Assembly: GCA_963839685.1 (NCBI GenBank)
Contig: CAWIVS010000016.1
Location: 1 to 64,000 of the forward strand
Direction: 5' to 3'
Origin: CADEED01 sp963839685
GTDB taxonomy: Bacteria > Pseudomonadota > Gammaproteobacteria > Steroidobacterales > Steroidobacteraceae
DNA length: 64,000 bases
The notes below the pieces were generated by a model. That model was not told the DNA's origin, ran no database searches, and saw only the letters and a list, made by a program, of their open reading frames with translations. Shown here piece by piece: positions 48,352 through 57,309 of the stretch. The first letter of the stretch is position 1. Every line of letters begins with the position of its first letter. A program made the position numbers and the translations under genes.

Positions 48352-49399
48352 ATGTCGTCAGCGCGCCTTACCCGCGTCCGGCGGGCCCAGCGCTCGTGGA
48401 CGCGACTTATCCGACGAGCAATTGCTCGCGATGCGCTTCTGCGATCTGAAACTGCGCATCGAAGGCACGCCGCTCGTGAAGCGCGTGCGCCGCCTGTACC
48501 GCGAACTCGACAAACGTCAGATCGGATTCCGTCCGCACGTTTGGTTGTCGGAGGAATGGTTCTCTCCCGATGGCGTGCCGGGCATCGCGGTGCCTTTCTA
48601 CCTGGCGCATCCGAGGCTCGAGCGCCTCGAGCGTCGCATGATGCGCAACGTCGAAGGCGGCAGTGCCGAAAGCGCGATGCGCATCCTGCGGCACGAAGCC
48701 GGTCACGCGATCGATACCGCGTACCGACTGCGCCGTCGCAGGCGCTGGCGCGAAGTGTTTGGACCGGCGTCATTGCCGTATCCGGATACCTACAAGGCGC
48801 GACCCGGCAGCCGCCGCTATGTGCAACACCTCGGCGAGTGGTACGCGCAGTCACATCCGTGCGAGGACTTCGCCGAAACCTTTGCCGTGTGGCTGAAGCC
48901 GAATTCCGCCTGGCGGCGCACTTATGCGCACTGGCCGGCGTACCACAAGCTGCAGCTCGTCGACGAGTTGCTGGACAGCGTGCGCGGCCGGCGCGCGCCG
49001 GTGCGCAACCGCGAAGTCATCGAGCCGCTGCGCGACAACACGCGCACGCTGGCCGATCATTACCGCCGCAAACTCAAGCGCCACAACATCTATCGGCGCA
49101 CGGTGACCGATCACCTGCTCGAGCGCATCTTCACGGACGAACGCGCCCGCGATCGTGATCTGCGCGCCAGCACGCTGTTGCGCACGCACCGCGCCAGGCT
49201 CGTGAACTCGGCCATGCGCGAGCACGGCGCGGAGCGCTACTGCGTCGAACAGATACTGCGCATGGTGATCGGGCGCGCCGAAAAACTCCGCCTCTGGGTG
49301 CGCGGTACTCAGCGCGACGCGCTTCGCCATTCACGCTGGATGGTCGTCTACCTAACGCGCTTGTATGCGCAAGGTGAAAGTCCGACACTGGCGCTATGA
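48352..49399 (+). CDS. Putative zinc metallopeptidase with HEXXH motif
   Basis: This protein of about 348 residues has the zinc motif LRHEAGHAID (HEXXH at nt 48692-48706). A downstream acidic block, SHPCEDFAETFAVWL, is a likely third ligand and Glu. The remainder is basic and helical, rich in Arg. I cannot name the family; similar proteins are found paired with ATP-grasp ligases. The N-terminal residues come from a frame changed at about 48408-48413: without one surplus A the sequence reads through as WTRLSDEQLLAMRFCD. The stop overlaps the ATP-grasp gene (ATGA at 49396-49399), so the two proteins are probably made in equal amounts and work together. No signal peptide. Confidence 0.78.
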
Positions 49400-50430
49400 A
49401 GCGACTGCGCACGCTGGTCGTGATGCACACAACGCTGGTCCCGCCCGACACTCTCGAGGGTCACAGCGACAAAGAAATCGAAGAATGGCGTACCGAGTAC
49501 GACGTGGTCTCGACCCTCAAGAAGTCGGGGCACGAAGTGCGCTGCCTGGGAATCTCCGACAGCCTCGAGGAGTTGCGCAGCGTCATCACGGAATGGAAGC
49601 CGGAGATCGTCTTCAACCTGCTCGAGGAATTCGACGGCATCGTCACCTACGACCAGCACGTGGTGGCGTTCCTCGAATTGCTGCGCCAGCCGTACACCGG
49701 CTGCAATCCGCGCGGCCTGCTGCTCGCGCGAGACAAGCCGCTGTGCAAGCAGCTCCTGTCCTTCCACCGCATCCCGTCGCCGCAGTTCGCGGTATTCCGC
49801 CGCGGCATCAAGCTGCGCCTGCCGCGCAGGATCAAGTACCCGCTGTTCGTGAAGTCCACCACCGAAGATGCCTCGCTCGGCATCTCGCAGGCCTCCATCG
49901 TCACCGACAAGGCGCACCTGAAGGAACGCATCGAGTTCGTGCACGACCAGGTGCAGACCGACGCGCTGGTGGAGGAATACATCGAAGGCCGCGAGTTGTA
50001 CGTCGGCGTGATGGGTAACGATCGGCTCACGCGGCTGCCGGTGTGGGAAATGGTGTTTGGTTCGATGTCCGAGTCGGGAGCCGGCATCGCGACGCGTCGC
50101 GTCAAGTGGGACAAGAAGTACCAGAAGAAACACGGCATCAACACGTACGCGGCCAAGGATCTGGCGCCCGCGGTGGTCGCACGGCTCGACAAGCTGTCGC
50201 GCCGCATTTATCGCTACCTGGGGCTTTCCGGCTGCGCGCGCATCGACTACAGGGTGAAGGCCGATGGACAGATCTATGTGATCGAGGCCAATCCCAATCC
50301 CAACCTCGCAGCGGAGGAAGACTTCGCGCAATCGGCGCTGGCCGCCGGAGTGAGCTACCCGGACTTGCTCGAAAAACTGCTCACGCTCGGGGCGGGTTAT
50401 CAGGCAGAGTGGCGCGCTTACTACGGTTGA
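49396..50430 (+). CDS. ATP-grasp ligase (D-alanine--D-alanine ligase-like)
   Basis: This 344-residue enzyme has the ATP-grasp fold: a central domain with KYPLFVKSTTEDASLGIS (about 145-162), the VEEYIEGRELYVGVMG block, and the Mg-binding VIEANPNPNLA. The N-terminal domain has VFNLLEEFDG as in D-Ala-D-Ala ligases. Such enzymes join a carboxylate to an amine or amino acid with ATP. It is not the housekeeping ddl gene, because murein synthesis genes are absent and the sequence is diverged. Its tight pairing with a metallopeptidase suggests making and breaking the same amide bond. The substrate is unknown. Confidence 0.9.
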   Translation: MKRLRTLVVMHTTLVPPDTLEGHSDKEIEEWRTEYDVVSTLKKSGHEVRCLGISDSLEELRSVITEWKPEIVFNLLEEFDGIVTYDQHVVAFLELLRQPYTGCNPRGLLLARDKPLCKQLLSFHRIPSPQFAVFRRGIKLRLPRRIKYPLFVKSTTEDASLGISQASIVTDKAHLKERIEFVHDQVQTDALVEEYIEGRELYVGVMGNDRLTRLPVWEMVFGSMSESGAGIATRRVKWDKKYQKKHGINTYAAKDLAPAVVARLDKLSRRIYRYLGLSGCARIDYRVKADGQIYVIEANPNPNLAAEEDFAQSALAAGVSYPDLLEKLLTLGAGYQAEWRAYYG

Positions 50431-50448
50431 GCCCGAGGAAAGTCACCC

Positions 50449-50931
50449 ATGCGCCGCGTCGCCACCGCCACTCTCCTGTTGCTGCTCGCGAGCGTGATTG
50501 CCGCCTGCGTGAACGAGACCGAAATGCGCAAGCGCGACATTCAGAATTTTCTGCAGACGGCGACCGGCGAGTATCACAATGACGCGGGCGAGCGGTTGGT
50601 CATGGTGCCGGTGTATGCGCGCATGATCGGCCTCGACACGATGTACCTGGAGCGCACCACGCGCAACGGGACCACCGGACGCCTGCTGACACTCGAGCGC
50701 TCACCGGACGGCGAGAAGGTGGTGCAGTTTTCGTATGTGTTCACGCAGCCGACTCAGTGGCGCAACCTGATCGAACAGCCCGAGTTGTTGTCCTCGCTGC
50801 AGCCGAACGACGTGCGTCCGGCCGGAACCTGCGACATTACGGTGGCCGAGGACCTGAACTCGTTGTCATACAGCTGCGGCGGTGCCCCGCCGACCGGCTA
50901 CCAGCGCGTGAAGCAGGCCATCATCGAATAG
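50449..50931 (+). CDS. Lipoprotein of unknown function, possibly CpeT-like
   Basis: This 160-residue protein has a lipoprotein signal peptide (LLLLASVIAACVNE, Cys at about 20) and a beta-rich body with RLLTLERSPDGEKVVQFSYVF. QPNDVRPAGTCDITV and a second Cys near the end (SYSCGGAPP) follow. The layout recalls CpcT/CpeT-like chromophore lyase relatives, which are also found as lipoproteins in non-photosynthetic bacteria, but similarity is weak. It lies 18 bases after the ATP-grasp gene in the same direction and may belong to that unit. Confidence 0.7.
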   Translation: MRRVATATLLLLLASVIAACVNETEMRKRDIQNFLQTATGEYHNDAGERLVMVPVYARMIGLDTMYLERTTRNGTTGRLLTLERSPDGEKVVQFSYVFTQPTQWRNLIEQPELLSSLQPNDVRPAGTCDITVAEDLNSLSYSCGGAPPTGYQRVKQAIIE

Positions 50932-50965
50932 GCCAGCCTGCTTTCAGCGGCGCGCATGGTCGCGC

Positions 50966-53026
50966 CTAGGGCGCGCGGGTATGACTGTCCAGCCAGTCGA
51001 GCACCGTGCCGTACCAGTAGATGCTGTTGGCCGGCTTGAGGATCCAGTGATTCTCGTCCGGGAACACCACGAAGCGGCTTTCGATGCCGCGCCGCTGCAG
51101 TGCCGTGAAGGTCGCGAGCCCCTGGGAATACGGTACGCGGAAATCTTTCTCACCATGTGTCACGAGCATCGGCGTGCGCCACTCGGTGACTGTGTTCGCC
51201 GGATTGAAACGCTCGTGGATCTCGGGTTTCTCGTAGTAGGGCCCGCCGTTCTCCCACTCCGTGAACCACAGTTCCTCGGTGGTGTAGTACATGGAGCGGG
51301 TGTCGAAGATGCCGGCGTGGTTGACGATGCAACGGAAGCCATCCGGCCAGTTGCCGGCAATCCAGTTCTGCATGTATCCGCCGTATGAGGCACCCAGCGA
51401 ACAGGCGCGTTTGCCGTCGAGCCACGGATACCTGGCGAGCGCCGCCGCGAGGCCTTTTTTCAGGTCCTCGAAAGGGATATCGCCCCAGTGCTGGCTGATC
51501 GAATCGGTGAAGGCCTGTCCATAACCTGGCGAGCCGTGAAAGTCGATCAACACCACGCCGTAGCCGCGTGCCGCGTACATCTGCGCGTTCCAGCGATAGT
51601 TCCACTGATTCTGGAAGCTCACCTGCGGGCCGCCGTGCACGATGAACGCAATCGGCGCCTTGCTGTCGGGGGAGAATTCCGCCGGCTTGACCACGTAGCC
51701 GTACACGGTCTCGTTGTTCCAGCCCGGGAAGCTGAATTGCTCGAATGCCCCGATCGTTCGTGCGCCGAGCAGCGCCGCATTGACATTGGTGAGCCGCCGA
51801 CGCTCGCCCTTGCTGGTGAGCAGGTAGAGATCGGGCGGCGACGCAAGGTCATGCCACGCGACCACGTTGCCGCGCGACGTTGGCGAGAACTCGCTCACCG
51901 TTCCATCGCCTGACAGGCGCGAGACCTTGCCGCTGTCGGGTTCAACCGCGAACAGCGGCATCTGCCCCAGCTCGCTGGCAGTGGCGAGCAGCGTACGGCC
52001 GTCGCGCGTCACGTCGAGATGCGCGACGGAACGGTCCCACTGCGCGGCGACATCGCGCACCTCGCCGCGATGGCGCAACTTGATGGCGAATCGATCGGCC
52101 TCGAAACCGGGTCGCTTCATCGCCAGCCAGGCGAGATCGCCATTCTTCAGAAACACCGGCTGCGTGTCCCAGGCGGGATTGTCGGCGGTGAGATTCTTCG
52201 GCGGCGCGCCGCCACCGACGGGCGACTCGTACAGGTCGAAGTTCGTCGACCACGGCTCCTCGCGGCCCGCGACCCGCGCGCTGAACACCACGGACGAGCC
52301 GTCGGGAGCAAAGGTAAATTCCTCGTCGCCGCCGTCGGGCTTGGAAGGCACATCCGCCGCAAGCGCCCGGCTCACGTTCACCGGCGCGCCGGCGCGGCCG
52401 TCCGGCAGCACCGCCGCCACGAACAGGTTCGAGCGAGTGCGATCGCGCCATGTGTCCCAGTGGCGCACGAACAGGCCGTCATAGGTGCGCGCCGATATCT
52501 TGCTCGCCGTGGCGGCATCGAGCCGGCCGCGCGAGCACTTGAGATCGTCGCAGTCCGTGATGACGTCCATGGCGAGCGCGATGCGCTTGCCGTCGGCGGC
52601 GAACTTGAAGGTGCTGACGTCGAGTGGATAGTCGGTGATCTGCACCGCTTCGCCACCCAGCATGGGCAGCCGCCAGATCTGCGTGGACCCGGCGCGCGCG
52701 GACAGGAAGTAGACGCTCGCGCTGTCCGGCGACCAGCGCGGATGGGTGTCGCTGGCGGAGTGTTGCGTCAGCCGGCGCGGCTTCGGAGTCGCGGCTTCGA
52801 GATCGATGAGCCACAGATCATTGCGGCCACGGTTGGCTTCGAAGTCGGTATCGCGCTGCACGTACACCAGGTAGCGGCCGCTCGGCGAGACCTGTGGATC
52901 ACTGATGCGTGCCAGCCCGTTGAGATCGGTGGGTGTGAACACGCGCGACGCGTCCGCCGCAGCGGCGCCGCCCTGAAATATGAACGCGCAAACGATTGCC
53001 GCCATCGAGCACAGCCGTGAATTCAT
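50966..53026 (-). CDS. S9 family serine peptidase (dipeptidyl/acylaminoacyl peptidase), periplasmic
   Basis: This 686-residue prolyl oligopeptidase-family enzyme has a signal peptide (MNSRLCSMAAIVCAFIFQGG), an N-terminal beta-propeller (about 30-400) and a C-terminal alpha/beta hydrolase. The nucleophile is in GASYGGY (near nt 51385), the acid in HGEKDFRV and the catalytic His in PDENHW. It cleaves oligopeptides, probably from the N-terminus, in the periplasm. The ATG at 53026 has GGAG 6 bases upstream, whereas the longer reading begins with TTG at 53038. It is followed by no close gene on its strand. Confidence 0.93.
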   Translation of the reverse strand: MNSRLCSMAAIVCAFIFQGGAAAADASRVFTPTDLNGLARISDPQVSPSGRYLVYVQRDTDFEANRGRNDLWLIDLEAATPKPRRLTQHSASDTHPRWSPDSASVYFLSARAGSTQIWRLPMLGGEAVQITDYPLDVSTFKFAADGKRIALAMDVITDCDDLKCSRGRLDAATASKISARTYDGLFVRHWDTWRDRTRSNLFVAAVLPDGRAGAPVNVSRALAADVPSKPDGGDEEFTFAPDGSSVVFSARVAGREEPWSTNFDLYESPVGGGAPPKNLTADNPAWDTQPVFLKNGDLAWLAMKRPGFEADRFAIKLRHRGEVRDVAAQWDRSVAHLDVTRDGRTLLATASELGQMPLFAVEPDSGKVSRLSGDGTVSEFSPTSRGNVVAWHDLASPPDLYLLTSKGERRRLTNVNAALLGARTIGAFEQFSFPGWNNETVYGYVVKPAEFSPDSKAPIAFIVHGGPQVSFQNQWNYRWNAQMYAARGYGVVLIDFHGSPGYGQAFTDSISQHWGDIPFEDLKKGLAAALARYPWLDGKRACSLGASYGGYMQNWIAGNWPDGFRCIVNHAGIFDTRSMYYTTEELWFTEWENGGPYYEKPEIHERFNPANTVTEWRTPMLVTHGEKDFRVPYSQGLATFTALQRRGIESRFVVFPDENHWILKPANSIYWYGTVLDWLDSHTRAP

Positions 53027-53044
53027 CTTGTTCTCCAATCCTCT

Positions 53045-53704
53045 TCAGTTACCAATTTCCGAATACTCAATTGTCCAGGGTTCCGCGGCCGCGGCCGCAC
53101 ACCAGGCCTGCATGTGCACATCGTCCAGCACCGTGGCGACATAGTCCGCCGAAGTCTTGCTCAGCTCCGCGCCGTAGGTGCGCAGCCGCAGCACCACCGG
53201 CGCGTACATCGCATCGGCGACGCTGTATTCGCCGAACAACCACGCACCCGGCGAGCCGAAGCGCGTACGGCATTCGGCCCATAGTTCCTGGATGCGCGCG
53301 ATGTCGGCCGCTCGCATCGCGTCGTGAGGTGTGACGCGACCTTGCGCGCGCGCATTCATCGGCCATTGTGAACGCAATGCGCTGAACCCGGAGTGCATTT
53401 CGGCGCACGCGGAACGCGCCACGGCGCGCGCGCTGCGCTCCCGGGGCCAGCCGTTGCCGGCAAGCTCGCTGACGTACTCGCAGATGGCAAGCGAATCCCA
53501 GACGAGCAGCTCGCCGTGATGCAGGATGGGAACACGGCGAGTCGGACTTATCGCCTCTACCTGGCTCGCGAACTGCGGTGTGTCGAGCGGCAACACGCGC
53601 TCCGCAAACCCGAGGCCGAGATGTTTCATGAGAATCCAGGGACGCAACGACCACGACGAGTAGTTCTTGTTTCCCATCGTCAGGGTCAATTCTTCCATCG
53701 ACAT
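53045..53704 (-). CDS. Glutathione S-transferase family protein
   Basis: This 219-residue cytoplasmic protein has the thioredoxin-fold N-terminal domain of GSTs, with NKNYSSWSLRPWILMKHLGL (probable catalytic Ser in YSSWS) and RRVPILHHGELLVWDSLAICEY. The latter has the cis-Pro and glutathione-binding ES-like segment (DS). The helical C-terminal domain has LFGEYSVADAMYAPV. The reaction is likely glutathione conjugation or isomerisation of an unknown compound. It sits directly upstream of the S9 peptidase gene on the same strand (18 bases), so they may be co-transcribed. It is divergent from the HAD gene. Confidence 0.9.
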   Translation of the reverse strand: MSMEELTLTMGNKNYSSWSLRPWILMKHLGLGFAERVLPLDTPQFASQVEAISPTRRVPILHHGELLVWDSLAICEYVSELAGNGWPRERSARAVARSACAEMHSGFSALRSQWPMNARAQGRVTPHDAMRAADIARIQELWAECRTRFGSPGAWLFGEYSVADAMYAPVVLRLRTYGAELSKTSADYVATVLDDVHMQAWCAAAAAEPWTIEYSEIGN

Positions 53705-53723
53705 CCCCCGTTATCATCGCGCC

Positions 53724-54476
53724 ATGAGCCCTGCCACCAGCCTTGTCATGCGCCTGGGCGCGGTGCGTGCGATCTGTTTCGATCTCGACAACACCCTGTG
53801 GGAGATCGAGCCGGTGCTCGCGCGCGCGGAACGCATTCTCGCCGATTGGCTGCGCACCCGGTACCCGAGGATCCCGCAACGTTTCTCGCCAGCAGACATG
53901 CTCGAGGTGCGCGCCGAACTGCTGCGCGAACAACCCGAGCAGGCGCACGATCTCACCTTCCTGCGGCGCGAGACCCTCGCGCGGCTCGCGACGGCGGTGG
54001 GCTACCAACGCGCCGTGGCGCACGAGGCATTCGAGCTGTGGCACGCCGCGCGTAATGCCTGCGTGCCGTTCGCGGAGGTCATTCCGGCACTCGACAAGCT
54101 CAGGACTCACTTCCGCCTGGCATCGCTCAGCAATGGCAATGCCGATCTCGGGACGATCGGCCTCGCGCACCATTTTGAGATCAGCCTGCATGCCGCCGCA
54201 CTGGGATGTGCCAAGCCGGACGCGCGCTCGTACCACGCGCTGGCACAGGCACTGACACTCAAACCTGCGGAAATCCTGTTTGTAGGCGATGACCCCCACG
54301 CCGATGTTGCCGGTCCGCGCAGCGTTGGCATGCAAACTGTATGGGTGAATCGAGGCGCGAATGAATGGCCAGCCGGCCTTTCCCCGGCCGACCATGTGAT
54401 CGCCGGCCTCGACGGACTCGTGGCACTGGTTCACGCTGAAACTGTGAACCGTGCACCGTTGTCCAAGGATAGTTAG
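53724..54476 (+). CDS. HAD superfamily hydrolase (YjjG/YigB-like phosphatase)
   Basis: This 250-residue haloacid dehalogenase-type phosphatase has the nucleophile motif FDLDNTLWE (Asp at about 20), motif II LASLSNGNAD and motif IV in FVGDDPHADV with GMQTVWVNRG. The motif set fits subfamily IA enzymes that act on nucleoside monophosphates, FMN or other small phosphates. I chose the ATG at 53724; the upstream open frame is in the GST promoter region. The start is 20 bases from the divergent GST gene. Confidence 0.9.
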   Translation: MSPATSLVMRLGAVRAICFDLDNTLWEIEPVLARAERILADWLRTRYPRIPQRFSPADMLEVRAELLREQPEQAHDLTFLRRETLARLATAVGYQRAVAHEAFELWHAARNACVPFAEVIPALDKLRTHFRLASLSNGNADLGTIGLAHHFEISLHAAALGCAKPDARSYHALAQALTLKPAEILFVGDDPHADVAGPRSVGMQTVWVNRGANEWPAGLSPADHVIAGLDGLVALVHAETVNRAPLSKDS

Positions 54477-54614
54477 CAGTGTGCACCGCCGGCTGCCAGC
54501 GAGGTGCGCTAGCGGAAGCGTGAAATCGGCTCCTGCGTCACGGAACCCGCGAAGCGCCCGCGCTCAACTGTCGGTGGACAGGCGCCGATACGCTTATCGA
54601 TCGGGGTGAATGCG

Positions 54615-55229
54615 ATGACCATCCAGCCGGTTGCGAGTCTCAAGGAATTCTTCCGCGACGCGTTGCACGACGCATTGTCGCATCAGCACGTCGCGGTCGG
54701 CGGTGAGACCGAACACTACGTGGTCAACCTGCTCACGCTGTTCTCCGATGCCGATGCATTGTTCGAGAGCGTCCCGGGTGAACAGCGCTCGCGCCTCAAG
54801 CCGCTGGTCGTGATGCTGGGAGAAGCGCTGGAAGCACCGACCCAGGAGGCCAGGTTTCGCGGGTTGCAACGACTGGGCGACGTGTCACTGTTCATCGCCG
54901 GATTCTTCTCCGCCGGCTTCGCCCGCAAGCTGGTCGACATCGACTATCACATCGCGATGGGCGGGCGCGCCTACGGCACGCTCGCGGAGAACTGCAGCCC
55001 GGCGCGCGGCCGCACGCTGCGCGAGGTGTTCGCCGAGCTGGCCGCGAAGTTCACGCCCATGGTGGATGCGTTGAACGAGATCAGCGAAAGCTCGTACCAG
55101 CATTCCGATCGCGACCGGCTGCGACTCTACGAGTTGTGGGTGAAGACCGGCAGCGAACGTTCCCGCACGCTGCTGCGCAAGCTCGGGCTCGAGCCGGTGC
55201 CCGCCGCGCGCAGCACGCTGGCGCATTAG
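54615..55229 (+). CDS. Hypothetical protein, first of an unknown pair
   Basis: This 204-residue helical protein has no signal peptide or membrane segment. It begins MTIQPVASLKEFFRDAL and contains HVAVGGETEHYVVNLLTLF, FIAGFFSAGFARKLVDIDYH and SRTLLRKLGLEP. The repeated aromatic/Asp-His pattern (DIDYHIAMGGRAYG) could be a ligand site. I do not recognise the family. The next gene starts 3 bases after its stop, so the two form a pair. A GTG at 54606 is an alternative start. Confidence 0.72.
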   Translation: MTIQPVASLKEFFRDALHDALSHQHVAVGGETEHYVVNLLTLFSDADALFESVPGEQRSRLKPLVVMLGEALEAPTQEARFRGLQRLGDVSLFIAGFFSAGFARKLVDIDYHIAMGGRAYGTLAENCSPARGRTLREVFAELAAKFTPMVDALNEISESSYQHSDRDRLRLYELWVKTGSERSRTLLRKLGLEPVPAARSTLAH

Positions 55230-55231
55230 CC

Positions 55232-55888
55232 ATGAGTGCCGCGACTCTCGCGTCGCTGCAGGGAGCACTCGCCGAGATCTACGATCTGCCGGCGACCCCG
55301 GACGTGGCGCAATTCCTGCTGACCGATCGCGCGCTCCTGGCACGGGTGGAGGCGCGCGCCAGTGACGAACAGCTCTTCGTGGCCGAGGAGGGCGACACGC
55401 TGTCCATGGCGCTGTACATCGACGCCGCGGTGTTCACCCGCCTGGCACGCCACGACCCATGCAGTGCGCTCACCCAGGACAACCTTGCCGACTACCTCAC
55501 GGTGGCCGAGGGTGTGAGCCATTTCGTCTACGTGGCATGGAACGCCGGCTTCGACAAGCCGGTGACGCTGCTCGAGCTCGAGTTGCAGGCCGAAGTAGAC
55601 AAGTACGTGCTCTGCGCCTGGCTGCTGCGCGCGCAGGGCGCTGGCCGCTTTCCGCGCGAGTTGCATCGCGCGCTGTTCGAGCGCACGCGCATCGACCCCT
55701 GCGCTGCCGCTGGCCGGACGGGCCTGTACCGCGCCGCGTCGGACTACGCCGGAAGATTCTGCCGCCGCGTGGCCTCTCGGCTGGCGTGTGGCACCCACGT
55801 GGCGACGCGCGAACTGCTCACGGAGCTGCGCCGGTTCTATCGCTGGGGTGGTGCCGGAAAACTGCGGCACATCGAACGCTTCGCGTAG
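55232..55888 (+). CDS. Hypothetical protein, second of an unknown pair
   Basis: This 218-residue helical protein has blocks MALYIDAAVFTRLARHDP, YLTVAEGVSHFVYVAWNA, LLELELQAEVDKYVL and RFYRWGGAGKLRHIERFA. The His/Glu-containing helices (EGVSHFVYV and LQAEVDKY) are spaced like metal-binding helices, though that is inference. It has no signal peptide. It starts 3 bases after its neighbour's stop, so the two probably act together. It is convergent with the next gene. Confidence 0.72.
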   Translation: MSAATLASLQGALAEIYDLPATPDVAQFLLTDRALLARVEARASDEQLFVAEEGDTLSMALYIDAAVFTRLARHDPCSALTQDNLADYLTVAEGVSHFVYVAWNAGFDKPVTLLELELQAEVDKYVLCAWLLRAQGAGRFPRELHRALFERTRIDPCAAAGRTGLYRAASDYAGRFCRRVASRLACGTHVATRELLTELRRFYRWGGAGKLRHIERFA

Positions 55889-55894
55889 CGGAAC

Positions 55895-56266
55895 TTATTC
55901 CGGGTCGGAGTCGTCGCCGGAGGACTTGCGGGCTTCCATTTCCCGCATCAATTTGATCCATTCACCCAGCTTGCGCAGGTCGCGTTTGACGGGCTGTTTC
56001 TTTTTCGGGGGCGGAATGTGTGCGCCGCCGACGCGTGCATAGGGATCAAAGCCACCCGCGCGAGCACGCTCCACCGCGAGCTTGGGGGGCTGGCCGCGCG
56101 CCGATGTCGGCTCGACGCTGAGCGGCGTACGCCCAAGTTCCTCGCCGGCGTAGCCCGCATCGATCCATTCCACGCGCGCATTTCCACGCTCGTCATGCAC
56201 GATCTGGGATGCCCGGCGCCGGTTCGCCGCGCTGGCGGGTTTGCCGTTGGAATTGTCGTCGGTCAC
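55895..56266 (-). CDS. Conserved hypothetical small protein
   Basis: This 123-residue charged protein has no signal peptide and low complexity at both ends. Middle blocks are RGNARVEWIDAG, GRTPLSVEPTS and GFDPYARVGG; the C-terminal half has a Lys/Pro-rich segment (PPPKKKQPVKRDLRKL) followed by a helix. The FDPYARV block is typical of small uncharacterised proteobacterial proteins. The start is a GTG at 56266. It is convergent with the preceding pair, 6 bases away. Confidence 0.7.
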   Translation of the reverse strand: MTDDNSNGKPASAANRRRASQIVHDERGNARVEWIDAGYAGEELGRTPLSVEPTSARGQPPKLAVERARAGGFDPYARVGGAHIPPPKKKQPVKRDLRKLGEWIKLMREMEARKSSGDDSDPE

Positions 56267-56350
56267 GGGCGAAGTATGACCGACAGGTCCTGCTAATTAT
56301 TTGACATAGCTAACATTTCGGGGATCGCGAAACGCAGCCTGTGAGCCGTT

Positions 56351-56875
56351 TCACGCAATTTTCTGCCGCCCCGAGGCACGCAGAATCCCGATGACGGTTT
56401 TTGCGTCCGCCAGCTCGCCATTATGTGCACGCTCGACCGCCAGCCCGAGGGGCCACCATTCGACCTGGAACACCTCGTCCGGCTCCGGGTTCGACGTCGC
56501 CGGCGCGAGCCCCGTGGCCAGGAACAGATGAATGACCTCGGTGAACACCCCGGGAGAGCTGTAATAGGCGCCCAGCGAAGTCCAGTTCGCGGCGCTCACG
56601 GACGCTTCCTCCACGAGTTCGCGCCGCGCGGTGGCCTCGGGCGGTTCATCGGGCTCGAGTTTCCCCGCTGGCAATTCGTAGATGTAGCCACCCGCCGCAT
56701 GGCGATACTGCCGCAACAGGCAAACGCGCTCCTGCGCATCGATGGCAACCACGGCAGCGCCGCCGGGATGACGCACGATCTCGAGCGGGACCCGCATGCC
56801 GTTCGGCAACACCACGGTGTCGACGCTGACCTTGATGACGCGTCCGTCGTAGATCATTTTTCTTTCGATCGACAT
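56351..56875 (-). CDS. Nudix hydrolase, ADP-ribose pyrophosphatase-like
   Basis: This 174-residue enzyme has a Nudix box starting GKLEPDEPPEATARRELVEE (Glu residues bind Mg2+); the box Gly near its end is Ser (EEASVS). The N-terminal KMIYDGRVIKVSVDTVVLPNG and the HPGGAAVVAI block are typical of the ADP-ribose/GDP-mannose pyrophosphatase group (YfcD/NudF-like). It hydrolyses a nucleoside diphosphate linked to another group. I chose the ATG at 56875. ADP-ribose released by an ADP-ribosylglycohydrolase could be a substrate, but the two genes are 8 kb apart. Confidence 0.88.
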   Translation of the reverse strand: MSIERKMIYDGRVIKVSVDTVVLPNGMRVPLEIVRHPGGAAVVAIDAQERVCLLRQYRHAAGGYIYELPAGKLEPDEPPEATARRELVEEASVSAANWTSLGAYYSSPGVFTEVIHLFLATGLAPATSNPEPDEVFQVEWWPLGLAVERAHNGELADAKTVIGILRASGRQKIA

Positions 56876-57309
56876 TGCGCGAGTGTACCCGCACGCCACA
56901 ACGGCTGATCGCCGGCAACGGCGCGCCTCCTGGCTTCGAACTCGCATGCGCGCGCCCAGCTGCTCACTGATTCATCCAGTATCTGCTGCGTGCAGCTGCT
57001 GGGTAGCGGGGCCGCTCGATGGCGCGCTGGCCCGCATGGGCGCGGTAGCGCAATTTCCCGAGGTTTCCAGGATGCGCCTTGAATGCAGCGGCTCGCGGAG
57101 TAGTAAGGCAACGTAGCAATTGTTCGCGGCTCTGGATCCGGCGTGAAACTTTCCAACTGATCTGTTCAGTCTGAAATGGTGAGCTGATATGGTCACCGGG
57201 CAGCCCCGCGGGCCGACGTCACATTCCGTGGGTATCCGGCGTGACGGACGTCACGGCTCGCTTTGGACCCAGACCAGCTTTTGTTTGCCTCTCGTATATT
57301 GTTGTATCG
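56876..57309. promoter_or_regulatory. Control region between the Nudix gene and the UvrD-type helicase
   Basis: This is a 434-base non-coding gap. TATATT at 57295-57300 is a good -10 box only 9 bases before the helicase ATG, so the transcript may be almost leaderless; I see no good -35 and no ribosome binding site. The central part shows no other feature I can name. The open frame starting at GTG 57241 is in frame with the helicase but not conserved-looking. Confidence 0.4.

Noticed and set aside
53067..54434. 455-codon minus-strand open frame spanning the GST and HAD genes
   Set aside because: It crosses two well-supported genes in a different frame and has no motif.
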